A stretch of 64,000 nt of DNA. Source: Tritrichomonas musculus. Its lineage: Eukaryota; Parabasalia; Tritrichomonadida; Tritrichomonadidae. The notes under the pieces are model-generated. The model was not told the origin of the DNA and did not search any database. It was given only the letters and a program-made list of their open reading frames with translations. Positions 20,201 to 29,252 of this stretch are shown one piece after another. The position numbers and the translations under genes are program-made. Location of the stretch: the NCBI GenBank assembly GCA_039105265.1, contig JAPFFF010000011.1:2542001-2606000 (forward strand), read 5' to 3'. How positions within the stretch are numbered: the stretch's first letter is position 1; each line of letters opens with the position of its first letter.

Positions 20201-22187
20201 TGGCTATTTTGGTGATTATGCTTTTGCTAACTGCGGAAACCTTCAAGGAATATCTATTAGTGGAGGCACATTTAATGACTACATTTTCTCTGATTGCACG
20301 AGCCTAAGAGGAGTATCAATCTCGGCTGGAGACTTCGGCAATTACGTTTTCAGGAATTGCCGTTCAATAAGGCCAGACGATGATAATATTGTTTTTAGAA
20401 TGTCAGGAGGATCTCTTGGCGCCTATGCTTTTGATGGCTGCACTAGCTTTGCCGGAATTGTCAGATTAACTGGCAGTGCACATTTAATTGCATCTACTTT
20501 CGAAAACTTTAATAGACCATTTACATTGATGGCTCCTTATACTGGAAGCAGTGTTATCGTTGGTCCACGCGCATTCAATAACTGCACATTAGTTGGCGAT
20601 CTTGACATAAGAGGAGTTAGTGAAATTGGAAGAGAAGCCTTTGCCAACTGTCCAAATGTTCTTCATTCATTAACAATCTATACACGTCAAGGTGTCGGAA
20701 GAGATGTTTTCACTAACACCACTTTTGGTAATGAAACTCATCCCGATGATCTTATCGTTTTGACTGTTTATAGCGGCTCTGTATTTGATCAACATCTATT
20801 CAAAGGATTCAAATGCTTCAATAGACTAGAGCTTAGAGATAGAAGATCCAATGCCAATGTTCCTTATAAAGCATTTTATGGAATGGAGTCTTTGCAAGGA
20901 GAGTTGGAAATTCCTTCGTCATTTAGCACAATCAACGAGTATGCATTCTCTGGATGCGGGTTCCATCAAATAATATTCAATTCAAATCCAACCCTAAAAG
21001 AAGGTGCATTTTATAATTGCAAGAACTTAAACGATACAATCAACTTAGGAAGTATTTCAACTATTCCTAAAAGAGGATTTGCTGGATGCTCCAACTTACA
21101 ATCAATCACTTTCGCTCAAAGTAATATTCCAACATTTGAAAGGAGTGCATTTGAGGACTGCTCAAGCCTCGATTTTGATGTCAAATTGCCACATCAGGAT
21201 GAAATTCCAGGTGGAACTGAACCAACAGACTATACCATTCATAAATATGCATTTTCGGGATGCTCAAGTTTGGAGGGCACAGATGGACACTTAGTAATTC
21301 GCCGATATGTTAAAACAATCGATGATTATGCATTCCAAGGATGCGCTTTCCAACATTTAGAATTCGATCTTGATCGTTCGAAGACTAGTGGAGGCAATAC
21401 TGATAGCAATAAATTAACTCTTGGCACAGGTGCATTTGCCAACTGTAATCAATTGAGATTTGAATTGATCTTGCCAGAATTAACTGATGATAAAATCCCT
21501 GATAGATCATTCATGGGATGTTCAGGAATTCAACACATTGAGTATGCAAATTCAATTAAAACAATTGGCAAGTATGCATTTTATGGATGCAGCGGTGTAA
21601 CAGGCCAATTGGAAATCATGCCGTCCGTTAAGAGGATCGAAGAATATGCATTTGCAAAATGCACAGGATATTCTGGATCATTGACTATCAATGTTGATCC
21701 TTCTGGAGATCAAACAATCATTGGTCCACATGCATTCGATGGATGCAAAGGATTCAAGGATGGTGAATTAAATATTTTCGTCGAAAAAGATGAAGAAGCT
21801 GAAAAAATTTATGAAAATAAGGCTCCTGACACTTATCATTATCCATATTTCAGGTACAAATATTTCTTAAGAATCGGCGCAGAAGCATTTGAAGATACGA
21901 AATTTAAGACAGTTCATTATAATGGTAGATTCCAACCAGATTGTGATTACGATATTGGTTTCTCTCATACAAAAGGAATTCATACATCATCTAATTATTT
22001 GAATAAGACATTCTGTAGCTACCCACTTCATAGTAATAAGCTCAGCGGTGGAGCTATCGCTGGTATCGTAATTGCTTGTATTGTCGTCGTTGCTATAATT
22101 GTTTTCCTTGTCATATTCTTCATTCTAAGAAATAAAAAGAATAAAGATAAAAGTGAAGATGAGGTCGAAATGAATAATGACCCATAA
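17244..22187 (+). CDS. BspA-like leucine-rich-repeat surface protein with C-terminal membrane anchor
   Basis: About 1,600 residues built of BspA/Treponema-type leucine-rich repeats. The recurring core is IGDYAFYNC followed by a spacing of roughly 23 residues, with variants such as IGRYAFAVH and IKEYAFEGC, almost to the C-terminus. Then comes one membrane helix (GGAIAGIVIACIVVVAIIVF) and a short charged cytoplasmic tail (NKKNKDKSEDEVEMNNDP). This is the architecture of trichomonad BspA-like proteins, thought to act at the cell surface in adhesion or recognition. There is no N-terminal signal peptide, as is common in the family. Repeat-coding sequence (SIGKAAFAYCKHLTTVAF) is open from 17244, but the first in-frame ATG is at 17583, inside the repeats. 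The feature is drawn to the open frame; the true start is unresolved. Confidence 0.9.
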   Translation, partial: KNAFLLIKKYRSITISASTNSIGKAAFAYCKHLTTVAFQANPNFVSISEGAFYHSAVTTITGFPDIDTISQRTFEGCPLTQTTLDFRTSDLKTIGNRAFHSSLISNVQFPNELMTSISDNAFQNCSKLDLNGRTIKAGTIGDFAFADCPLVTGITVVAGSIGESAFQCDPEDSKTITSIQQIITGTGDTAVYTPLSIGQYAFYGRTITMNPLVEYRELTINEFAFARCTFVPGNANSYGIKIVNKNSKITIGDSAFYRTKLGSSTTKPFRLVIEDASRESTIGYHAFESSEGPLVLTFNEDITSKVKIYDYAFYRSGIYNSDPEKENDFLRLLERVTSIGKRSFAECQSIEGAVYLRSTEMDEYAFYNCKNLKKIIIHASSISKGAFEACGTISPITNLTITQNNQFNTNDGTISTIPLTIGDRAFYASGLDCELFIHSFVSEIGEYAFAYCTSLVGNYITIYAKEIKPYAFSNCGKFAKQIRIYSSQIDYHCFDDDTITDIRIEGIDGDESKIETEAFYDVEFLGKVDITSDVSIKYNAFQMCTFNDDIVINGSIGEYAFDNCTIPFSAKNVDLSIGSTSVSAHAFQRFGRTGTFTLKFHDIQFAQNTIGRYAFYEANITGGVEIPWCFNSIGDYAFTNCIGISSVVVNNSNIGDYAFQGCRDLASLQLYSHGNYLDENNGQRFGMTTIGDFAFYSTANLAGRLIIPSAVSSIGRYAFAVHSRITELVIESESALTEIGYAAFENCTQMAGEINVTSSLTRIEGHAFYGCSQLTKITFMKDAGLQYVGDNAFYNCNRMNGDLDFPESVTYIGNDAFHGCTSLTRHITIQSACDIGDYAFYGTKAVRVELNFPTSITEANPDDESNYRYIGSYAFAGLPVYNNVHNDQNDPNGPCDEETDDVLIIPSYIYHIKEYAFEGCTGLRGLEISIKSSYYPGLPYEKGIMDRAFSRSSVTSVIINNGYYNYKIGDYAFYNCPQLRKVDISTGYFGDYAFANCGNLQGISISGGTFNDYIFSDCTSLRGVSISAGDFGNYVFRNCRSIRPDDDNIVFRMSGGSLGAYAFDGCTSFAGIVRLTGSAHLIASTFENFNRPFTLMAPYTGSSVIVGPRAFNNCTLVGDLDIRGVSEIGREAFANCPNVLHSLTIYTRQGVGRDVFTNTTFGNETHPDDLIVLTVYSGSVFDQHLFKGFKCFNRLELRDRRSNANVPYKAFYGMESLQGELEIPSSFSTINEYAFSGCGFHQIIFNSNPTLKEGAFYNCKNLNDTINLGSISTIPKRGFAGCSNLQSITFAQSNIPTFERSAFEDCSSLDFDVKLPHQDEIPGGTEPTDYTIHKYAFSGCSSLEGTDGHLVIRRYVKTIDDYAFQGCAFQHLEFDLDRSKTSGGNTDSNKLTLGTGAFANCNQLRFELILPELTDDKIPDRSFMGCSGIQHIEYANSIKTIGKYAFYGCSGVTGQLEIMPSVKRIEEYAFAKCTGYSGSLTINVDPSGDQTIIGPHAFDGCKGFKDGELNIFVEKDEEAEKIYENKAPDTYHYPYFRYKYFLRIGAEAFEDTKFKTVHYNGRFQPDCDYDIGFSHTKGIHTSSNYLNKTFCSYPLHSNKLSGGAIAGIVIACIVVVAIIVFLVIFFILRNKKNKDKSEDEVEMNNDP

Positions 22188-22681
22188 ATAAAGCAAATTA
22201 TAATCTGATATTTCTTTAATAACTAAAAATAATTATATCTGCAACCAATTTAATATTATTTTAAGATTTGAAGTAAAATCAAAAGCGGTTAAAAGTAATA
22301 ACTTTTGTGACTATAGTCATAAAGGAAGGGACCAAATAAAAAAATTTCATAAAATTTTTTCTTATAAAAACATTTGAAGATACTAAATAAAACATCAGTT
22401 TCCTATACATAATTTGGTTGCTCGAAAAGTTGCTTTGATATCGCTGAGTTTTTAAATAAAAAAAAAAAAAAAATTTATTTGGAAATTTCTTCAGCTTCCC
22501 CTAACAAATTTTGTTAAAATTTGACGAGGAGAAAATATGGAAAAGGCAGGCTAAATGTTTAACAAGGCTGATTCAAAATAAGATATTCGAAATAATGGGT
22601 TTAAATAAAATGATCGTTGTTTTATATAACGATTAAAATTTTCTCAATTTTTTTTCGTTAATACTCGTTTATTATTTTTCG
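22188..22681. other. Intergenic region, no gene seen
   Basis: AT-rich spacer between the BspA-like gene and the DHHC gene. It contains a 16-base A run near 22458 and no recognisable coding, tRNA or repeat signal. It is presumably the 3' flank of one gene and the promoter of the next. Confidence 0.5.
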
Positions 22682-23431
22682 ATGTCGAAAAAACTTCCAG
22701 ACCCCAATTTTCACCGCAAAAATGGCTTGTCATTACCATTAGATCCACTTCAAGTTATGACATGGTTTATTGCAGCTTCACCACTTATTTCTTTCTTCGC
22801 AATTCAATTTCCTTTTTTACCCAGAACGCAAACATATTTTTGGATTGTTATTTTTTTTGTTTGTTATATTGCAGGTATCGTTCTTTTTGTTATAGCTACT
22901 TTTTGCGAACATCGCTTGCCACCGCCAAGTTCGCCAGACCACGTTTATTTCTGCAGATACTGTAAAGAAGGCGTTCCTTTAAGTGCAAAACATTGCCGAA
23001 TGTGTAATAAGTGCCGTTGTGGTTTTGATCACCATTGCAGATTCATCAATAATTGCGTTACCTCTTCAAATTACCTTGTTTTTTTCATCGGATGCCTCTT
23101 TTTAGTATCAACATCTTTGATTGGAATTGCACATTTAATTGTTTCTGCTCTTGAATTTAAAAATCATCAACAAATTGTTTTGGATAGGCAAACTGATTAT
23201 TATCATCGAAAAACCTCAAAGACAACATTTTGGATTGTATTTTCTGTATCTCTTTTATTATATTTAATTATACTAACTCCAATGATGACTCTTGTTATTT
23301 ATCATATGTATTTTCAAAGAATGAACATTTCAACTTACGATCATATTATTCGTAATTATGTAAAGTATCCACAAAAACTTCAATCATTTTGGTGTAGTCC
23401 AGCTGTGAACCACAAAATAACAACAGCTTAA
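22682..23431 (+). CDS. DHHC-type protein S-acyltransferase (palmitoyltransferase)
   Basis: A 249-residue membrane protein. Two hydrophobic helices lie at about 25-75, then a cytosolic cysteine-rich domain (YFCRYCKEGVPLSAKHC, then CNKCRCGFDHHC) and two further helices at about 135-160 and 182-210. This is the four-helix layout of DHHC palmitoyltransferases, which move palmitate from CoA to cysteines of client proteins at membranes. The catalytic DHHC is at 116-119. The usual sequence after it, PWxNNCV, reads RFINNCV here, so the Pro-Trp pair is replaced while NNCV is kept. It is near the small end of the family and has no ankyrin repeats. Possible clients in this window, on sequence grounds only, are the Cys-rich CaaX protein and the Rab. 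Confidence 0.93.
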   Translation: MSKKLPDPNFHRKNGLSLPLDPLQVMTWFIAASPLISFFAIQFPFLPRTQTYFWIVIFFVCYIAGIVLFVIATFCEHRLPPPSSPDHVYFCRYCKEGVPLSAKHCRMCNKCRCGFDHHCRFINNCVTSSNYLVFFIGCLFLVSTSLIGIAHLIVSALEFKNHQQIVLDRQTDYYHRKTSKTTFWIVFSVSLLLYLIILTPMMTLVIYHMYFQRMNISTYDHIIRNYVKYPQKLQSFWCSPAVNHKITTA

Positions 23432-23612
23432 TTTGATCTTTCGACTATCATTAATTCGTTTATTTGTTTTTATTTATCTTTAAAATCATGTTATTAAATA
23501 ATGCTATTATATTAATCTTTTATATATATTTGATTTTTTATATCAACAAATCTGCAAACAATTTAAAAATTAAGTAGTTCACATTTTAAAATAAATATTC
23601 ATGAATATCAAA

Positions 23613-24914
23613 TTACACAAGTATCTTTGGCCTTGGAGGCAATTCTTGCTCAACTCTCATTTCATCATATTCATTCTCAACAAATGAAAGAAGGTCAGCA
23701 GCTTCTTCAAGGTCACCTCTTTCAGCTCCATTTTGCGTATAATGATGCAAGAAAGCATTTCCACGGTATAATTGCTCGAATCTTGCAACTTGATTATGAA
23801 ACATTTGACTCATTGCACTAGTATTTGTTAAACAAAGCACTGAATGCTTTGAATATAATGGTGGATTAGAACATAAGCCAATTTTCCATCCATCCTTGCT
23901 CCATGGCGGGAAACTGATTTTTGAAGTAAGTTTATCAATACTGGATCTAACTGAGTTTAATGTAACATCTCCTCTAACAAGTAGTGCATTTGCCAGATAT
24001 GTTCCTGAATGTGGATCAACTTCGCATAGCGTTGCCTTGGCTGACATCGCTTCAGTAAAATAGCCATTTATATTTCTTGGCGCGCTTTCTGGCAAAATTG
24101 GTGAAATTCCTGAACATAAAAATTTATGATTCGGAAAAGGAACCATGTTTGTTTCAATTTCTCTAAGATCGACGTTCATCTTTCCAGAAAATCTTGATCC
24201 TGCTGTCAAATCAAGCATGAAATTTGCTACAACAGAGTTCATTTGATCAAATGCACCGGTATCTCCTTTTTCTACACCATGAACATAATTTTGCAATGAA
24301 GCATTTTCAACAGGAAAAACGCAATCCGAATATTTGCAAAGAAAAGAAGTAGCCATCACACAGTTATAGGGAGCTGTAACAACAAAAGCATCGTCTTGAT
24401 TTGGTGCTACAACAACATTCATTTTCCATTGTTTTGGATATGCATCAGCAAGCTGTTCTAATATATATGATCCAAATCCAGAACCAGTACCACCACCAAG
24501 TGAGTAAAGCATGAAAAAAGATTCTAGGTGTTCAGTATGTTCTGCTAACTTCCGAATCTTATCGAGAACAATTGGACCCAAATTAGGACCATGACTATGA
24601 TATCCATATGCCCAGTTATTTTGTGCACCTGTTGCATCAAAAGAGATATTACAACCTTGGAAAATTGAACTAATTTTTGATTCTTGAAGTTGTTTTGCAG
24701 CGTTTAATTCTGTATCTATTAATAGAGCTCGTGCTCTAACTTTATTGAGAGTAGAAAAGGAACCTCTTTCTCCAACTTCGAAAAAAGATTTATATGATAA
24801 ATCATAGGAGGATTCTTTATAATATTTTGAGTGCTCAGCAAGTGCTTTTTCCCAGAACTTCCATCCAATTTGATTTCCACATTGACCGATTTGGAGGAAA
24901 ATTATCTCAGACAT
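23613..24914 (-). CDS. TUBE1: Epsilon-tubulin
   Basis: A 433-residue tubulin-superfamily protein. The N-terminal QIGQCGNQIG nucleotide loop and the glycine-rich GGGTGSG loop near residue 140 are intact. Class is set by epsilon-type features: GCNISFDATGAQNNWAYG, the helix AEHTEHLESFFMLYSLGGG, the MNSVVANFMLDLTAGSRF segment and the DGWKIGLCSNPP segment all follow epsilon-tubulin better than alpha, beta, gamma or delta. The C-terminus lacks the acidic tail of alpha/beta-tubulin. Epsilon-tubulin acts in centriole/basal-body triplet stability and occurs in flagellated lineages, in line with POC1 elsewhere in the window. It is shorter than human TUBE1 (475 residues), partly through loss of an internal loop between the VENASLQ and FDQMNS segments. 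A TCATTT initiator-like motif abuts the ATG. Confidence 0.9.
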   Translation of the reverse strand: MSEIIFLQIGQCGNQIGWKFWEKALAEHSKYYKESSYDLSYKSFFEVGERGSFSTLNKVRARALLIDTELNAAKQLQESKISSIFQGCNISFDATGAQNNWAYGYHSHGPNLGPIVLDKIRKLAEHTEHLESFFMLYSLGGGTGSGFGSYILEQLADAYPKQWKMNVVVAPNQDDAFVVTAPYNCVMATSFLCKYSDCVFPVENASLQNYVHGVEKGDTGAFDQMNSVVANFMLDLTAGSRFSGKMNVDLREIETNMVPFPNHKFLCSGISPILPESAPRNINGYFTEAMSAKATLCEVDPHSGTYLANALLVRGDVTLNSVRSSIDKLTSKISFPPWSKDGWKIGLCSNPPLYSKHSVLCLTNTSAMSQMFHNQVARFEQLYRGNAFLHHYTQNGAERGDLEEAADLLSFVENEYDEMRVEQELPPRPKILV

Positions 24915-24921
24915 GAAATGA
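24915..24921 (-). promoter_or_regulatory. Initiator-like motif abutting the epsilon-tubulin ATG
   Basis: On the minus strand TCATTTC is immediately followed by the ATG at 24914. It matches the trichomonad TCAYWW initiator, implying a 5' untranslated leader of only a few bases. The inference rests on a short motif. Confidence 0.35.
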
Positions 24922-25172
24922 ACGTTTACTTATTTCTGAGACAGAATTATCAAATTTATAATACTTTATATTTTCAGATATATATTTGATTAGTATGAAT
25001 TTAAATTCATTTTATTATTTGTAAAATATCCATATTACTTAAATATTTATTTTTTTTACATTAAAATAAAATATTAATTAATATTTTTATGTATATAAAT
25101 TTTTTTTTCCTTCATAAATGTAAAGAAAAAGTTAATACTCGTTTTTTTATTTGCAATTTTTATGATATCTAA

Positions 25173-25358
25173 ATGGTAAAGAATAAAAAACGAAACAATA
25201 AAGATACAAAAAACAGTGAAAGCTCAAGTGGTTCTGATACTGTTCCTATGGCTCCTATATCTTCAAGAGTTGTTCCTCCTGGTTCATATCGAAGAGCTCC
25301 TCCATCTTCAAAAGAAGAAGAAACACCAAATTGCTCTTGCTGCTGTACAATATCTTAA
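25173..25358 (+). CDS. Small hydrophilic protein with a Cys-rich CaaX tail
   Basis: A 61-residue ORF with its own ATG. The N-terminus is strongly basic (MVKNKKRNNKDTK), the middle is Ser/Pro-rich (PMAPISSRVVPPGSYRRAPP), and the end is NCSCCCTIS. The last four residues, CTIS, fit a CaaX box with Ser at X, the type read by farnesyltransferase; the cysteines just before it could be palmitoylated, as in Ras proteins. Together this suggests a lipidated membrane-associated peptide. There is no coiled coil like that of G-protein gamma subunits and no GTPase motif. It stands alone in its spacer, divergent from epsilon-tubulin and convergent with MON1. No homologue is recognised, and a chance ORF cannot be excluded, but C-terminal Cys clustering is unlikely in AT-rich noise. 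Confidence 0.55.
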   Translation: MVKNKKRNNKDTKNSESSSGSDTVPMAPISSRVVPPGSYRRAPPSSKEEETPNCSCCCTIS

Positions 25359-25674
25359 TCTCTTTTTTATCGAACATTTAATTATCATTCGGCCATTTTT
25401 TTTTTTTTTTTTATTTTTTCTATTCACTTCAATATTTTTTTTTTTTTTTTTTTTTAAATGTGAAAGCAAAACAGAAATATGAAGGCAATAACATTTTCAG
25501 CAGGATTACAAATACAATTTTCAATTGAATACAGATCGGTAATATGTTTTTCCTTTTAGACTGATAGACATCCCTACTCAAAGCACATATATTAAATAAA
25601 TAAATAAATAAAAAAATGTTAAAAATTATAAACACAATTTTTTTTTTTTTTAGTGTCAAACAATTTGATTAACA
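25359..25674. other. Convergent spacer with poly-T tracts
   Basis: Tail-to-tail spacer between the small CaaX protein and MON1. It holds T runs near 25397-25412, 25436-25455 and 25639-25651. These would serve as downstream elements for one gene or the other. No coding sequence is supported. Confidence 0.5.
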
Positions 25675-26961
25675 TTAATCAGACCATTTAAATGGCTTGT
25701 AGTCAAAAATCACATCCTTATACAACTTAATGTATGACAAAAGATCTTCCAAGAGTTCTTGCGCTTTAGATGCTGAACATCCCAAATTGGCAGCAGCAAT
25801 TATTGTCTTTTTGTCGTTGTGCTTACCAAAAAGCGTCAATTCATCTGTTGCAATGTAAAAAGGACCTTTGATATTAGATGATTTCAAATATTCATTTGCC
25901 CAAGCATAGCTTCTGTAGAGAACTTTTGAACTTTCTTCTGAAATTGAGTCCAAAAAAGGCGAATAAACTTGTTTCAATCCATGATGTGCAATGATAAAAT
26001 GCTTAATTTCTGGCTTTTCTAGAGGAGGAATCAATTCTGGAATTCCAAGATTATGAGATTTGAAAGATGAGATAATGTTTTCTGACATGCTTGCTGCAAG
26101 GGGCCCTGCATCAATATCTTCTGTAATAAGAGCTATTGCACAATCAAGATCTTCATGAAATTCAGCAACAACATGAAAGATAATATTTTCTCTGTTAGGA
26201 AGACAAATTGGGAGTATCATTGGTATATTTGGATATGCATTATTAAGCAAAATATGAAAATCATCTGTTGTCATTTGAAATTTCTTCGATTCAACATAAC
26301 ATAATAATTCATTTTGATAAAAAATCAGAAATGCATAAATACCTTTAGTTTGATTTTCATGAACAATTTGCGCATACTTATCTCTACCTCCAGCAATGGG
26401 ACTCATTGGAATATAATCATGAAAGATAAAAGTATGATAATTATCCATTAATTCCAAAGCAGATGTAAAATGATTTTCGTTTGATGATGTTTGCTTTTTG
26501 ATATCAAAATTTGGTCTTCTTTGAAGTGTTTGAGTAATATTAGGAGTTAAAATTGAAAAAATAATTTGCTCTAATATTTGAAGTTCTTTCATAATCAAAC
26601 TTGTTGGAAGTTTTATCGAAGAAACACATACAAATATAAATGGCAACGGAAGGTAAAAAACAAATAATTTATTTCCTGCAACAATTGTTTGAAGTTTTTG
26701 ATTTCCATCACGCACAAGTTGTCCTGTAAAAGCTACAATTGTACATAAAAGAGGCGTAACATTAAGTTCATTTCCATATCGACAATATACTGGACGAGAT
26801 GCATCTGTAATAATGAAAAAATGCCTTTCATGTCTTGTCCATGATTCATCTCGAGGATTTTCATCAAAACATCGAATATCTTTGAGATCACCCATATGCG
26901 ATGAGTGATTATTTGTAAAACTATCAGACGTGACACTTCTTCTAATTGACTTTCCTTGCAT
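25675..26961 (-). CDS. MON1: MON1, subunit of the Mon1-Ccz1 Rab7 exchange factor
   Basis: A 428-residue protein. After a short polar N-terminus the first longin-type domain starts with WTRHERHFFIITDASRPVYC, then YGNELNVTPLLCTIVAF, then QTIVAGNKLFVFYLPLPF. This follows the MON1 pattern of HFFILSEAGKPIYSRYG plus IHAGDHKFVFL very closely. Two further longin-like regions follow, as in MON1. The protein should pair with CCZ1 to activate Rab7 during early-to-late endosome conversion and fusion with the lysosome. CCZ1 is not in this window. It is somewhat shorter than animal MON1 through a reduced N-terminus. The adjacent upstream gene on the same strand encodes a beta-propeller-like protein and a Rab lies 4 kb away, but no shared transcription is implied. 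Confidence 0.88.
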   Translation of the reverse strand: MQGKSIRRSVTSDSFTNNHSSHMGDLKDIRCFDENPRDESWTRHERHFFIITDASRPVYCRYGNELNVTPLLCTIVAFTGQLVRDGNQKLQTIVAGNKLFVFYLPLPFIFVCVSSIKLPTSLIMKELQILEQIIFSILTPNITQTLQRRPNFDIKKQTSSNENHFTSALELMDNYHTFIFHDYIPMSPIAGGRDKYAQIVHENQTKGIYAFLIFYQNELLCYVESKKFQMTTDDFHILLNNAYPNIPMILPICLPNRENIIFHVVAEFHEDLDCAIALITEDIDAGPLAASMSENIISSFKSHNLGIPELIPPLEKPEIKHFIIAHHGLKQVYSPFLDSISEESSKVLYRSYAWANEYLKSSNIKGPFYIATDELTLFGKHNDKKTIIAAANLGCSASKAQELLEDLLSYIKLYKDVIFDYKPFKWSD

Positions 26962-27108
26962 TTATATTTATTAAAGTAATCAATTGTATTGAAAGATAGA
27001 ATAAAACGACTCATAGAAAAAGTTTTATGAATTAAAAAAAAAATTCTAAAAAAAGAAAGAGAAAATATTAAATATACATATTTTAATGAACAAAACATAC
27101 TTTATTAT

Positions 27109-28329
27109 TCATTCTAATGGAAAATCAACAGTTTTTTGAACAATATCACTTTTCAAAAAGTATATCAAATCGTTATTAACAAATTGAATTCTCGAAGGGT
27201 TAACATTTGTTGGTAAATCCGTAATATTCATAACAATTTCTCCGCTTTTATCTTGAATTATAACCGCATCACCATCTTTAAAAAGTAAAAGGAAATAAAA
27301 ATGATTAATGATGAAACACCTAATTATCGGATTTGGTGTTTTGCTATTATTATTATTGGGTAATTCGAAAGTCCATTGATCTATTTTTCTATCTTCTGCT
27401 ATTTCTATATCAAACACAAAAATAGAGCGATTTTTACATACAAGAATTCGATTTTTAGGGTGCTTCTTACATTCATTTTTAGAACTGTTGTCATCAACAG
27501 AAATCGAAGAATTTATTTCATAATCATCTGTAAAGTTATCAATTGAACAACAAATCTCTGCATTTGGTACTTCTTCTTCATTACATAAAAGGACTTCTAT
27601 TCGTCTTCCGGCCCTGAGGACAGAAAATCCTCGTGAAGATGCAAATGCAAATATATTATCTTCTGAATAAACCTCAAATAAGATATATGACATCTTTAAA
27701 TTAATAATTGTCGTTTGAACAACAAGTTCACAGGTAAATGAATTTACAAATGACAAAAGAGTAATCATACCAGTTTTGTCTCCAATAATTACACGTTTGT
27801 TTCCTTTAAGAAAAGACATATTAGTAATTTCATTTTTGTGTATAAATTTATAATTTGTGTAGCTATTACTTGGTAATTCAATTCGTTTATTATACTCTTT
27901 TTTTTCATAACTGTTGCTACCCTCTTGATTTGAATTATTGAGATGAGTTTCCAAGAAAGAATTTAGGTTTAATATTGCTACTGATCCATCACTTCGCCCA
28001 ATTATAACATTTGACGAATCGTTTGTAATCGCCAAAGCGCTAGTAAAACTTAAATCACTTGAATTCGACCCATCATTTCCTGAACTTGGCTTCAAAATTG
28101 TGTCAGAAGAAGATTGCGAGTTGCCAAGTAATAATGGAAAAATAATCTGCTTCTTAATCATACATAAAAAAATACATTTTGTTTTATTACTTGAAGATAT
28201 ATCAAGATTTGCTGTAGAATCTAAAGAAGGCTTAAGTGAAAACACAAGAGATTCACCATTGTATGCGTAACAATAATCTTTATCTTGCGTTATTTGATGA
28301 ACTTGATTGAAAATGAATCTTTCATCCAT
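27109..28329 (-). CDS. WD40/beta-propeller-like protein
   Basis: A 406-residue protein without clear charged low-complexity segments. Several short blade-like elements are visible: ALAITNDSSNVIIGRSDGSV followed by ILNL, then HKNEITNMSFLKGNKRVIIG with DKTGMITLLSF, and a late KDGDAVIIQDKSGEIVMN. These are degenerate WD40 blades lacking most Trp-Asp ends, so a seven-blade propeller is plausible. The pattern is reminiscent of the N-terminal propeller of tethering proteins such as VPS8, but there is no helical solenoid after it and I cannot assign it. Asn/Ser-rich insertions interrupt the blades. It ends 147 bases before the MON1 start on the same strand. Confidence 0.7.
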   Translation of the reverse strand: MDERFIFNQVHQITQDKDYCYAYNGESLVFSLKPSLDSTANLDISSSNKTKCIFLCMIKKQIIFPLLLGNSQSSSDTILKPSSGNDGSNSSDLSFTSALAITNDSSNVIIGRSDGSVAILNLNSFLETHLNNSNQEGSNSYEKKEYNKRIELPSNSYTNYKFIHKNEITNMSFLKGNKRVIIGDKTGMITLLSFVNSFTCELVVQTTIINLKMSYILFEVYSEDNIFAFASSRGFSVLRAGRRIEVLLCNEEEVPNAEICCSIDNFTDDYEINSSISVDDNSSKNECKKHPKNRILVCKNRSIFVFDIEIAEDRKIDQWTFELPNNNNSKTPNPIIRCFIINHFYFLLLFKDGDAVIIQDKSGEIVMNITDLPTNVNPSRIQFVNNDLIYFLKSDIVQKTVDFPLE

Positions 28330-28561
28330 TAAATTCTCATTAAATAAAAATTTTATAAGAGTTAGAGTTCAAATCATTCAAATTTTTTTATGAAAATTCA
28401 ATAAACTCTAATATCAAAATTATTATTATCATATGCAAGATATTTATATATATAAATAATTATAAAAAATATTGCATAATATTAGTAAAAAAAACAAATT
28501 ATTTACAAAATCATTGACAGTCATAAATAAAACTATATACACATTATTTTAGAAATAGGCT

Positions 28562-29005
28562 TCATTCACAGGCAAAATCAATTTTTGGTAGTTTTCTTTC
28601 TAAACTACTTTTATGTAAGAATGAATGAATATTTTGCTTTTGTATTGATGAAAAATCTTTTTCTTCAAGTGGCGAACCTATTTCTAATTTGTATGTAATT
28701 CCATAATTGTATACACAATTCATCATAATTGTTTTTGTAGTATTTTCTATTTCATTAATAACTTGTGCATTATCACCCCATTTTAATTTAATTCCATCTG
28801 ATGTACGATAGTCACTTAAGGTAAAAACAGCGTTTATTCCAACATAATCTTTTGACCCTGCGCAATAATAATTATTAAGATCTAAACTTGTCTGAAAATT
28901 TCCTATTGCAATGGAAAGAAATTGAAAATCTGGAGGATAACGATGTTCAAACATTTGTTTTGTGGTTCTTATTATTGTAAATGTCAGACTCTTCTTCATT
29001 GACAT
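28562..29005 (-). CDS. Small protein of unknown function
   Basis: From the first in-frame ATG at 29005 it has 147 residues; the frame is open a further 25 codons upstream without an ATG and encodes plausible protein (LNIDLIVLFENLLKY), so the start may lie upstream beyond a splice or mutation. The sequence is mixed alpha/beta in character, with no signal peptide, membrane helix or motif I recognise. Codon use resembles neighbouring genes and there is no low complexity, which supports a real, folded protein. It lies between the beta-propeller gene and the RNA-binding gene, all on the minus strand. Confidence 0.55.
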   Translation of the reverse strand: MSMKKSLTFTIIRTTKQMFEHRYPPDFQFLSIAIGNFQTSLDLNNYYCAGSKDYVGINAVFTLSDYRTSDGIKLKWGDNAQVINEIENTTKTIMMNCVYNYGITYKLEIGSPLEEKDFSSIQKQNIHSFLHKSSLERKLPKIDFACE

Positions 29006-29252
29006 ATATTTTAACAAATTTTCGAATAAGACGATCAAGTCAATATTCAATTTTTGAAGATAATAAAATTTAAATATATCTTACTAATAAAATAATACTT
29101 ATCCTAAATAAGATAAAGTTCCACTATTAGTTCATCAAGCAATTTTATGAATTAATATTAACAAACTTATTAAGTAATAAATCAAACACAATCATATCTT
29201 TTTACTGTCCGAAAGAAAAAATAATATGTATCTATTTCTGTAAATCAATTTC

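Noticed and set aside
17244-22187. Recent bacterial origin of the BspA-like gene
   Set aside because: The repeat type is shared with bacteria, but the C-terminal membrane helix with short tail and the local codon use fit the amplified trichomonad family, so no recent transfer is claimed.
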